Shown piece after piece: positions 1-6,679 of a stretch of DNA of 9,769 nucleotides. Position numbers and translations under genes: made by a program. The stretch lies in contig QNAY01000018.1 of the NCBI GenBank assembly GCA_003645605.1, positions 1 through 9,769 on the forward strand. Direction: 5' to 3'. Below the pieces are notes generated by a model, which did no database searches, was not told the DNA's origin, and was given only the letters and a program-made list of their open reading frames with translations. Position 1 is the first letter of the stretch. Every line of letters starts with the position of its first letter. This stretch comes from Thermodesulfobacteriota bacterium (GTDB taxonomy: Bacteria; Desulfobacterota; Dissulfuribacteria; Dissulfuribacterales; UBA3076).

Positions 1-31
1 ATGACAGTTTTGGTTAGTTTTCGTTCAGACA

Positions 32-133
32 CTAATTTCGAATTTCCAGTTTCGACATCAGCACCAATTCTATAATGCACCCTTTTGGGGAATAAATGTA
101 AACCGGCGAATGAAGGATGCCCAATATTTCAAT
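32..133 (+). repeat. Dispersed ~100-bp repeat, copy A
   Basis: This stretch matches 910-1020 in the same orientation at most positions, with a 7-base indel near the left end and a few single-base differences. Shared landmarks in order are GAATTTCCAGTTTC, ACATCAGCAC, AATTCTATAATGC, GGGAATAA.TGTAAACCGGC and AATGAAGGATGCC. This copy overlaps the 3' end of the minus-strand lipoprotein gene and encodes its last residues. It has no coding character of its own. It may be a MITE or REP-like intergenic element; I do not recognise a named family. Confidence 0.8.
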
Positions 134-765
134 TTTTTTGTGATTTCAGACGTTTTTAGTACTACTACATTAAGGCCGGGAGTTGACGACAGTATTACAT
201 CGAATTCCGCTTCACCTTGCTGGTTCAGGGTTAACTCTTCTGTGGATAGAACGACTCCTTCTGTTGAGGATGATACGGATATCCGGTTCAAGCCGGCCGG
301 AGTTTCATCCTTTGACAGTCCATTGATCTTGAGATGGGTGCTTGTTCCCGCCGGCACCTTGTCTTTGTCCAACAAAACATGGATCTGAGCCACTTCTATC
401 GGCTTGATTGTCACTCGGGCCTCTGCAGAGAGATATCCTAAAGTTGCTTTAACCACGACATTGCCCGGTATTTTCGCGGCAAACCGGCCTTTTTCATCGA
501 TAAGGCCTGCTTTGCCATCAACAGTCCAATAGACCTTAACGCCGGGCATTTCTTTATTTTTCTTTGAAATGGCAGCAGCTTTAAAGGTCACTGTCTCACC
601 CACTGACAGAGTTTTTTCAGTTGGTGTGATCTCAAGTTTTTTAGGTTCAGACTTACCACAGCCAATTAGGATACTAGAAAATAAAAGGGCTATGATTCCA
701 ATTGGATAAAGCCTTCAGATCTTTGCCGGATAGCCAGGCAGATACCCTTTATCAAGAATTGACAT
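70..765 (-). pseudogene. Ig-like (Big_2-type) lipoprotein, broken by an in-frame stop in the signal peptide
   Basis: The minus-strand reading frame is best started at the ATG at 765-763, which has a good Shine-Dalgarno AAGGAG (778-773) 7 nt upstream. It reads MSILDKGYLPGYPAKI and then meets TGA at 717-715. The same frame continues with a hydrophobic stretch (RLYPIGIIALLF...) and a clear lipobox LIGC (Cys codon 660-658), the hallmark of an exported, lipid-anchored protein. The mature part has a Big_2-like Ig fold pattern: a GETVTF strand, then VYWTVDGKAGLID, G-FAA, GNVVVKA, followed by a second beta-rich segment (PAGTSTHLKI ... GEAEFDVILSS). A GTG at 603 could start a shorter product but would lack the signal peptide. 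The last 15 or so codons are encoded by the dispersed repeat at 32-133, so the native C-terminus is probably lost. The likely role was cell-envelope adhesion or structure (inference). A single TGG-to-TGA change or a sequencing error would explain the stop. Confidence 0.72.
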
Positions 766-909
766 TTCATATCTCCTTTTCATATAACAGTCTTGATCAT
801 CTTTTCGGACAATACGATGTTAAACTATAGAAGGATACCCATTATTTTATAATATACTATTCCAAAATACCAGAACTGATATTATGCTGAAAAGATGTAG
901 ATGCATTAC
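766..909. other. AT-rich intergenic spacer between lipoprotein pseudogene and metG
   Basis: This divergent spacer is notably AT-rich around 840-870 and holds a perfect TATAAT at 848-853 on the plus strand, but with no convincing -35 box at normal spacing. On the minus strand, TTGTCC followed 17 nt later by TGTTAT could be a weak promoter for the lipoprotein gene. No gene or RNA is recognisable here. Confidence 0.4.
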
Positions 910-1020
910 CTAATTTCAAACTTCGAATTTCCAGTTTCAACATCAGCACTCAATTCTATAATGCCACCTTTTTGGGAATAAGTGTAAACCGGCAAATGAA
1001 GGATGCCGAATAACTCAATG
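910..1020 (+). repeat. Dispersed ~100-bp repeat, copy B, overlapping the metG start
   Basis: This is the second copy of the repeat at 32-133, in direct orientation and about 880 bp away. Similarity runs up to the CAATG that includes the probable metG start codon at 1018. The repeat therefore supplies the metG leader and carries a TATAAT hexamer (957-962). The two copies bracket the broken lipoprotein gene. Confidence 0.8.
935..962 (+). promoter_or_regulatory. Possible repeat-borne promoter for metG-selB
   Basis: Inside repeat copy B a perfect -10 hexamer TATAAT (957-962) sits 16 nt downstream of TTTCAA (935-940), a 3-of-6 match to TTGACA. Transcription would start near 969 and leave a leader of about 50 nt before the metG ATG at 1018. 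The -10 is strong, the -35 weak. It is the best-placed candidate before metG, but unproven. Confidence 0.3.
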
Positions 1021-2925
1021 AAAAACAGATTCTATATTACAACACCCATTTACTATGTGAATGCGGAACCTCATCTGGGACACGCATATTCAACTGTGAT
1101 TACGGATGTGCAGAACCGGTTCCACAAGCTTCGCGGGGAGGAGACCTTTTTCCTGACCGGAACAGATGAGCATGGGGACAAAATTGTTCAGGCAGCGGAG
1201 AGGCAGGGAACAGACCCAAAGACCTATGCAGACAGGATAAGCTCCTTGTTCAGGGAGTCCTGGCCCCTTCTGGACATTGAGCCGGACAGATTTATTCGCA
1301 CCACGGAACCGGAGCATGTTGCAACTGTCCAGAGCATACTGCAGGATGTCTATGACAGAGGGGACATAGTTTTTAGGGAATATGAGGGGCTTTACTGTTT
1401 TGGGTGTGAACGATTTTATATGGAACGGGAACTTGAGGATGGAAAGTGCCCGGACCATGGTACTGTCCCTGTACGGTTGAAGGAAAAAAACCATTTCTTC
1501 CTTATGAGCCGTTATCAGGACTGGTTGATAGACCATATAAAAAAGCACCCGTTGTTCATCACGCCTGAGCGTTACAGGAATGAAGTGCTGTCCTTTTTAA
1601 AGGATCCCTTGGAGGACCTCTGTATCTCAAGGCCCGTCAGCCGTCTTACGTGGGGTATACCCCTTCCCTTTGACGATAAATTTGTAACCTATGTCTGGTT
1701 TGATGCCCTGATCAACTATCTGACCGGTCTGGGATATCCGGATAGCCCCAATTTTTCAAAGTTCTGGCCGGTGACAGAACACGTGATAGCCAAAGATATC
1801 CTGAAACCACACGGCATTTATTGGCCCACTATGCTTAAGGCCATTGGCCTCGAACCCTATAGGCGTCTCCATGTCCACGGCTACTGGCAGATCCGTGATC
1901 AGAAGATGTCCAAAAGCATTGGAAACGTAATACGGCCGAGTGGTCTGGTTAAATCCTTTGGTGTAGATGCAACCAGATACTGTTTGATGCAGGAGATGGC
2001 CTTTGGCCTGGATGCCGGATTCAGCGAAAAATCCTTCTTGCTGAGGATAAACGCTGATCTTGCCAACGACCTGGGGAATCTTGTGAGTCGCACCCTGGCC
2101 ATGGTCCGAAAATATGTCAAGGGAGAGGTCCCCGCGCCTCAAGAACCGGAGGGAGTGGAGAAAGAGCTGCGTGAGGCTGCGCTCAAACTGGTACCCGCCT
2201 GGGAAAAAACCATGGAGTCCTTCGCAGTACACAGGGCCATGCAGGCAGTCTGGGAAGTAATAAATAAGGCCAATAAAGTGATTGACACATCCGCCCCATG
2301 GGTCTTGGCCAAGGACCCGGCCAAAGCCGGCCAACTGAGGAATGTTCTCTATACACTCCTTGAGTCACTTCGGATTATTTCAATCCTGGTAGCCCCTGTG
2401 ATGCCATCAACCGCCAAGAAAATGCAGGAGGCCATAGGTCTTGACCCGCAGGAGGACTTGAATCTTGACGCTGCTCGGCGATGGGGAATACTGACTCCAG
2501 GGACCAAAACTTTACGCATACCGTCCCTGTTTCCCAGGTTGGAAACGGGTAAGGCAAGGGACAAGAAGGAGGTCAAAAAAAAGACCATGTCTGAAGATGA
2601 AAAAAAACAGGTTTCCTTTGAGGATTTTCAACAGATAGATCTCAGGATAGCAAAGATAACGGCTGCCGAGAAGGTACCCAAAGCAGACAGGCTTATTAAG
2701 CTTAACGTATGCTGCCCGGAAGAACGAACTATCGTTGCCGGTATTGCGGAACACTTTTCACCTGAAGATCTTGTCGGCAGACAGGTAGTTGTGGTTGCCA
2801 ATCTCAAGCCGGTAAAGATCATGGGAGTACAATCCGAGGGGATGTTGCTTGTGGCCAAAGACGATAAGGGCCTTCATCTGACCACAGTGGCCACTCCGGC
2901 AGAGTCAGGGGCAAAGGTGAGCTGA
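1018..2925 (+). CDS. metG: Methionyl-tRNA synthetase with C-terminal tRNA-binding domain
   Basis: Cytoplasmic enzyme that charges tRNA-Met with methionine using ATP. The class I signatures are HLGH (residues 19-22, numbered from the 1018 ATG) after the typical FYITTPIYYVN opening, and KMSKS (296-300). A zinc knuckle is visible as C127-x2-C130 and C144-x2-H147. After a lysine-rich linker, residues 534-635 form an EMAPII/Arc1p-like OB-fold tRNA-binding domain (FEDFQQIDLRIAKI ... VANLKPVKIMG.QSEGM), giving 635 aa, normal for the long dimeric form. Start choice: ATG 1018 fits the family N-terminus and has a weak AAGGA about 14 nt upstream. The in-frame ATG at 1003 would add MPNNS, but it directly abuts AAGG and lacks a spaced Shine-Dalgarno. 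The repeat covers this start region. The gene ends 3 nt before selB, which indicates one operon. Confidence 0.98.
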   Translation: MKNRFYITTPIYYVNAEPHLGHAYSTVITDVQNRFHKLRGEETFFLTGTDEHGDKIVQAAERQGTDPKTYADRISSLFRESWPLLDIEPDRFIRTTEPEHVATVQSILQDVYDRGDIVFREYEGLYCFGCERFYMERELEDGKCPDHGTVPVRLKEKNHFFLMSRYQDWLIDHIKKHPLFITPERYRNEVLSFLKDPLEDLCISRPVSRLTWGIPLPFDDKFVTYVWFDALINYLTGLGYPDSPNFSKFWPVTEHVIAKDILKPHGIYWPTMLKAIGLEPYRRLHVHGYWQIRDQKMSKSIGNVIRPSGLVKSFGVDATRYCLMQEMAFGLDAGFSEKSFLLRINADLANDLGNLVSRTLAMVRKYVKGEVPAPQEPEGVEKELREAALKLVPAWEKTMESFAVHRAMQAVWEVINKANKVIDTSAPWVLAKDPAKAGQLRNVLYTLLESLRIISILVAPVMPSTAKKMQEAIGLDPQEDLNLDAARRWGILTPGTKTLRIPSLFPRLETGKARDKKEVKKKTMSEDEKKQVSFEDFQQIDLRIAKITAAEKVPKADRLIKLNVCCPEERTIVAGIAEHFSPEDLVGRQVVVVANLKPVKIMGVQSEGMLLVAKDDKGLHLTTVATPAESGAKVS

Positions 2926-2928
2926 TTC

Positions 2929-4899
2929 ATGGATACCAAGACCATCATTCTTGGTACTGCCGGCCACATTGATCACGGGAAGACCGCTCTGGTCAAGGCC
3001 CTCACCGGAATAGATACCGACAGGCTGAAAGAGGAAAAAGAGCGGGGCATTACTATTGAACTGGGTTTTGCCCTTCTTTCCATGCCGTCAGGCCGGCAGG
3101 TGGGAGTAGTAGACGTCCCGGGCCATGAACGTTTTGTAAAAAACATGGTGGCCGGAGCCATGGGGATGGACCTCGTTGTCCTAGTGGTGGCTGCCGACGA
3201 AGGGATAATGCCCCAGACCACGGAGCACATAGAGATATGCCGTCTCCTTGGAGTTAAGAAGGGACTTGTTGTTCTGACCAAGAAAGACCTTGTGGAAAAG
3301 GAATGGCTGGAAATGGTCACTGAGGACGTCAGTGATTTTGTCTCCGGCACATTTCTGGAAGATGCTCCTGTGCTGGCTGCCTCCTCAGTCACAGGAGACG
3401 GCCTTGACGAACTCCTCATGGTCTTGGATGAGATGGTGTCGGAAGTGGTGCCAAGGGCCCCGGTCGGACCATATCGCCTTCCAGTGGATAGGGTATTTAC
3501 CATAAAAGGCTTTGGCACAGTAGTCACCGGCACTTCCATTTCGGGGCAGATTAGATTGGGAGACGAGATATCTATCTATCCCAAAGGGATGACTACCAGG
3601 ATTCGGGGTATTCAGATCCATGGAAAGGATGCTCAAGAGGCCCATCCGGGGATGCGCACGGCCCTCAATCTACAGGGTATTGACAAGGAGGATGTCAGCA
3701 GGGGAGACGTCATAGCCACTCCGGGTAGCCTGCATGCAAGCTACCTCATTGACTTGAACTTCCTGTATCTTGCCGGCGCAGGCCGTCCCCTGCGGCACAG
3801 AAGTCCTGTTCGCTTTCACGTGGGAACAGACGAGGTTATCGGAAGGGTCCTGCTCCAGGGAGATGAGCTTATTCCGGGTTCAGAGGCCTATATCCAGATA
3901 ATGCTGAAGGAACCGGTCGCGGTCCTTTCAGGAGATCACTATGTTATCAGGAGTTATTCACCTATTCGTACCATAGGTGGTGGAAGGATCCTCCACCCTG
4001 TTCCCAGAAAACGGAAACGGACCCGGCCCGCGCTCTGGACAGAGCTGGATATCCTGGCCAAAGGCGGACCGGCTGACATCATTGGATATCATCTGCAACG
4101 TGCGGGCGTAAGGGGGCTTTCAAAGTCTGAACTCGCGATGCGTAGCAGCATCTATGGAAAACGCCTTGCCCGGGAGCTTGATCCTCTCCTGAGTTCCAGA
4201 AAAGTTATATGCTCTGAAGGGGAGGGACAGAAATTTGTCCACGGTAAAGTTTACGAATTTCTAAAGGAGCAAGCGCTCGACATCCTGCGAGTCTTTCACC
4301 ATAACAATCCTCTTGTCCAGGGTCTGTCCAAAGAAGAACTAAGGTCCCGCCTCTTTCCCATAGCCGGAGTTCCCTGTCCCGCCTTTCAATCACCAAATCA
4401 CCAAATCACCAAATCACCAAATCAGCGCCTGTTTCAAATGCTCCTTTCTGACCTTGTCAAGTCAGGAAAAGTTGCACAGGAAAAGGATCTTGTCCGGCTT
4501 TCTACCCACAATGTGATTCTTGGGGATGAAGAAAAAGAACTCAGGAGCAAACTTGAACTTATCTTCCAACAGGCCGGCTTTCAGCCCCCTTTTCGTGAAG
4601 ACGCCATTGGCCGTGTGAAAGGGCATGAGAAAGCGGCAGGCAAAATATTTGATTTGATGGTCAGGGAAGGGCTTCTTGTACGTCTGAAGGACAATCTTTA
4701 TTACCACCACAGCGCCTTAGATAAAATTAAGGACAGGGTCATTCGTTTCATCAAAGAACACGGCGAGCTTAACATAAAAGAATTCCGTGACCTTGCTGGA
4801 GGACTTTCCAGAAAGTACATGATCCCGCTCCTTGAGTATTTGGACAACCAGAGGGTGACCATACGAATAGGTGATAAACGCAAGCTACGGGGAGGATAA
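2929..4899 (+). CDS. selB: Selenocysteine-specific elongation factor SelB
   Basis: A GTPase that brings Sec-tRNA(Sec) to the ribosome at UGA codons marked by a SECIS hairpin. G motifs are clear: GHIDHGKT (12-19), RGITIELGF (39-47), DVPGHE (62-67) and TKKD (117-120). EF-Tu-like beta-barrel domains 2 and 3 follow ([14 protein letters not shown], later [15 protein letters not shown]). The C-terminal half consists of the winged-helix domains that bind SECIS RNA. At 656 aa it is slightly long for the family. Part of the excess is a translated octamer array at residues about 487-499 (repeated HQITKSPN), apparently in a loop between winged helices. The ATG is 3 nt after the metG stop, with AGGTGA (2915-2920) as Shine-Dalgarno inside metG, so translation is probably coupled. 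The stop is TAA at 4897. No selA, selC or selD lies in the window. SelB implies that this organism makes selenoproteins such as formate dehydrogenases (inference). Confidence 0.97.
   Translation: MDTKTIILGTAGHIDHGKTALVKALTGIDTDRLKEEKERGITIELGFALLSMPSGRQVGVVDVPGHERFVKNMVAGAMGMDLVVLVVAADEGIMPQTTEHIEICRLLGVKKGLVVLTKKDLVEKEWLEMVTEDVSDFVSGTFLEDAPVLAASSVTGDGLDELLMVLDEMVSEVVPRAPVGPYRLPVDRVFTIKGFGTVVTGTSISGQIRLGDEISIYPKGMTTRIRGIQIHGKDAQEAHPGMRTALNLQGIDKEDVSRGDVIATPGSLHASYLIDLNFLYLAGAGRPLRHRSPVRFHVGTDEVIGRVLLQGDELIPGSEAYIQIMLKEPVAVLSGDHYVIRSYSPIRTIGGGRILHPVPRKRKRTRPALWTELDILAKGGPADIIGYHLQRAGVRGLSKSELAMRSSIYGKRLARELDPLLSSRKVICSEGEGQKFVHGKVYEFLKEQALDILRVFHHNNPLVQGLSKEELRSRLFPIAGVPCPAFQSPNHQITKSPNQRLFQMLLSDLVKSGKVAQEKDLVRLSTHNVILGDEEKELRSKLELIFQQAGFQPPFREDAIGRVKGHEKAAGKIFDLMVREGLLVRLKDNLYYHHSALDKIKDRVIRFIKEHGELNIKEFRDLAGGLSRKYMIPLLEYLDNQRVTIRIGDKRKLRGG
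4387..4424 (+). repeat. Octamer tandem array 1, inside selB
   Basis: About 4.75 units of the 8-bp sequence AATCACCA in perfect tandem lie within the selB coding frame. Because 8 is not a multiple of 3, three units encode the 8-residue peptide repeat HQITKSPN in whichever forward frame is used, and this strand contains no stop. The frame of selB is open on both sides. Confidence 0.95.
4889..4896 (+). promoter_or_regulatory. Orphan Shine-Dalgarno at the selB 3' end
   Basis: GGGGAGGA is the strongest Shine-Dalgarno-like string in this area and lies in the last codons of selB. No ATG, GTG or TTG follows at 5-12 nt; the octamer array starts there instead. At the expected distance, in frame with metF, the codon is ATC (4904-4906). 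It probably served metF before the array was inserted or expanded. Confidence 0.5.
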
Positions 4900-4902
4900 A
4901 AA

Positions 4903-4966
4903 AATCACCCAATCACCAAATCATTCAATCACTAAATCACCAAATCACCAAATCACCAAATCACCC
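4903..4966 (+). repeat. Octamer tandem array 2, between selB and metF
   Basis: Eight consecutive 8-bp units begin 3 nt after the selB stop: AATCACCC, AATCACCA, AATCATTC, AATCACTA, three AATCACCA, AATCACCC. Units 3 and 4 are diverged and the right-hand units are perfect, as expected for slippage growth. The last three units (4943-4966) match the reverse complement of the array at the end of metF exactly over 24 bp. Confidence 0.95.
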
Positions 4967-4999
4967 CCTGGTTCTCTTTACTCAAAGCTCCAAAAGGCC

Positions 5000-6550
5000 A
5001 TGGAAGAGCGTCTGGCCCAAAGGGATTTTGGATATGATGTCAAAGGGACAAAACGGAATTTTGTAATTACATTTGAGCTTGTGCCCGCCAGGGCCTCAAA
5101 GGGCAAGGCCATTGACGAAATTCTTCAGTTTGCCAAAGAGGCGGCAGCCGACGGCTTGATCAGCGCCCTTTCCATAACAGACAACGCCGGAGGACATCCT
5201 GCACTTACGCCCAGGGCCCTTGGATCTGAGATAATGGCCCTTGGGATCGATCCAATCATCCACTTTTCCTGTAAGGACAAAAACCGTAATCTCGTGGAAA
5301 GCCAGTTGTTTGTGCTTGATCGGTCCGGTCTTAAAAACCTTTTGGTGCTCACCGGAGACTATCCCAGATACGGTTTTATGGGAAACGCCAAGCCTGTCTT
5401 CGATCTGGATTCAGTCCAGGTCTTGGACATGATCTCTCATATGAACCAGGGGTTTGTCCTTGATTCCAGGGCACCATTTGGGGGTGTAAAGCTGGCCCCC
5501 ATGGACTTCCACGCCGGTTGTGTCGTATCTCCTTTCAAACGTCTGGAATCAGAGCTTATCCCCCAATACTTAAAGCTCAAGCGGAAGGTAGCTGCCGGAG
5601 CAAGCTTTGTAATAACACAAATGGGTTGGGACGTACGTAAATTTGATGAGCTTAGGCGGTTTATGGACAGGGAAGGCCTCAGGGTACCTCTTATAGGGAC
5701 GGTATTCATACCAACGACAGGATTGGCCAAAACCCTGTGCAGGGGAGAAATTCCAGGATGTATTTTGCCGGACAGACTTCTTGAACGTATGGAACAGGAG
5801 GCCATATCGGATGACCAGGAGGGGGATCCCAGGCTGGAGCGTGCAGCCCGGTTGGTGTCAATACTGAAGGGTATTGGCTACGAGGGGGTACATCTCAGCG
5901 GCCCTGGTCTCAAATACTCCCATGTTAGATGGGTCATTGAGCGGGCAAATGATATAAGCGAGCGCTGGAAGCTCTTTACATGCCAGTTTCTTTTTCCGGA
6001 AGAATGGAAATTCTGGTATTTCAAGGAAGACCCTGAAACCTGGCTCAATTATGATAAACCAACCCCCGGGTCAGAGGTCAGTCTTTCTTTAAGGGATTCA
6101 CTTGGCCTGAGTCTCGGACGCCTTTTCCACGAACTTGCTTTTGAACCGGGAAAACCTCTTTTCAATTCCCTGCGCAGGATTGCCGGATGGATTGATGGTT
6201 CATCTTCAAAAAAGCATTTTACGTCTTTTGAATACTGGCTAAAAGAGTGGCTCTATGACTGCCGACGCTGTGGAGACTGTGCCTTGGGGGAAATGGGATT
6301 TCTATGTCCCCAGTCCCAGTGTTCCAAGTTCCTTCTGAATGGCCCTTGTGGAGGTAGCAGAGACGGCTGGTGCGAGGTCTGGCCTGGAAGGCAACGGTGC
6401 TTTTACGTAAAGGTATATGAACGACTCCAGAGCCTTGGTAAACAGGAAAGACTGGGTGGTCCCCGGATTCCTCCACGAGAATGGACCCTTGACAGCACCT
6501 CATCATGGCTGAATTTTTATCTTGGGAGGGACCATCATGGGATTGGGTGA
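5000..6550 (+). CDS. metF: Methylenetetrahydrofolate reductase, MetF-MetV (MTHFR_C) fusion
   Basis: Predicted to reduce 5,10-methylene-THF to 5-methyl-THF in the cytoplasm. Numbered from ATG 5000 (516 aa), residues about 20-310 are the MetF TIM barrel: FELVP with the conserved acidic Glu26, SITDNAGGHPAL, HFSCKDKNRN and LVLTGDYP. The C-terminal part (about 400-475) matches the MTHFR_C/MetV type, with eight cysteines at 421, 424, 427, 436, 441, 450, 458 and 467 (motifs CRRCGDC, LCPQSQC, NGPCGGS), probably binding zinc or an Fe-S cluster. The protein ends with the family-like SSWLNFYLGRDH. Acetogens usually carry MetF and MetV as separate subunits. The start is uncertain: ATG 5000 lacks a well-spaced Shine-Dalgarno, whereas GTG 4871 would overlap selB by 29 bp and translate the whole octamer array. 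Residues just before ATG 5000 (SLYSKLQKA) look like a native helix. The stop TGA (6548-6550) lies within an inverted octamer array. Confidence 0.92.
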   Translation: MEERLAQRDFGYDVKGTKRNFVITFELVPARASKGKAIDEILQFAKEAAADGLISALSITDNAGGHPALTPRALGSEIMALGIDPIIHFSCKDKNRNLVESQLFVLDRSGLKNLLVLTGDYPRYGFMGNAKPVFDLDSVQVLDMISHMNQGFVLDSRAPFGGVKLAPMDFHAGCVVSPFKRLESELIPQYLKLKRKVAAGASFVITQMGWDVRKFDELRRFMDREGLRVPLIGTVFIPTTGLAKTLCRGEIPGCILPDRLLERMEQEAISDDQEGDPRLERAARLVSILKGIGYEGVHLSGPGLKYSHVRWVIERANDISERWKLFTCQFLFPEEWKFWYFKEDPETWLNYDKPTPGSEVSLSLRDSLGLSLGRLFHELAFEPGKPLFNSLRRIAGWIDGSSSKKHFTSFEYWLKEWLYDCRRCGDCALGEMGFLCPQSQCSKFLLNGPCGGSRDGWCEVWPGRQRCFYVKVYERLQSLGKQERLGGPRIPPREWTLDSTSSWLNFYLGRDHHGIG

Positions 6551-6580
6551 TTTGGTGATTTGGTGATTGAAGGATTGAGG
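6541..6580 (-). repeat. Octamer tandem array 3, inverted, at the metF 3' end
   Basis: Five 8-bp units (GATTGGGT, two GATTTGGT, GATTGAAG, GATTGAGG) read on the minus strand as the same AATCACCA family as arrays 1 and 2. A degenerate sixth unit, GGTTGGGG, follows at 6581-6588. In this orientation the array contains TGA, which is used as the metF stop. Confidence 0.9.
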
Positions 6581-6679
6581 GGTTGGGGTAAAATTTAAGT
6601 TGACAATAAAGGGGTTTGGGTGAATTCATTAGGGTGATGATTGTTAAATCTGTTGAGTCTTCATTGAGGTATAATCGAT
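6551..6679 (+). other. Intergenic spacer before the aminotransferase
   Basis: This G- and T-rich spacer holds the rest of octamer array 3. A TTGACA at 6600-6605 has no good -10 at 16-18 nt, and a TATAAT at 6670-6675 has no suitable -35. I see no T-tailed terminator hairpin after metF, so read-through into the aminotransferase cannot be excluded. Confidence 0.4.

Noticed and set aside
658..765. TGA at 717-715 read as selenocysteine, given selB in the same window and a weak GGCT...AGCC hairpin just after it
   Set aside because: The position lies in a signal peptide that would be cleaved off, so a Sec there makes no functional sense, and the hairpin is weak. A nonsense mutation is simpler.
4903..4966. 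Octamer array as a CRISPR array
   Set aside because: Units are 8 bp in perfect tandem with no spacers, and no cas genes are nearby.
6600..6675. TTGACA at 6600 or TATAAT at 6670 as promoter of the aminotransferase
   Set aside because: Neither box has a partner at 15-19 bp, and a start from TATAAT 6670 would leave almost no leader.
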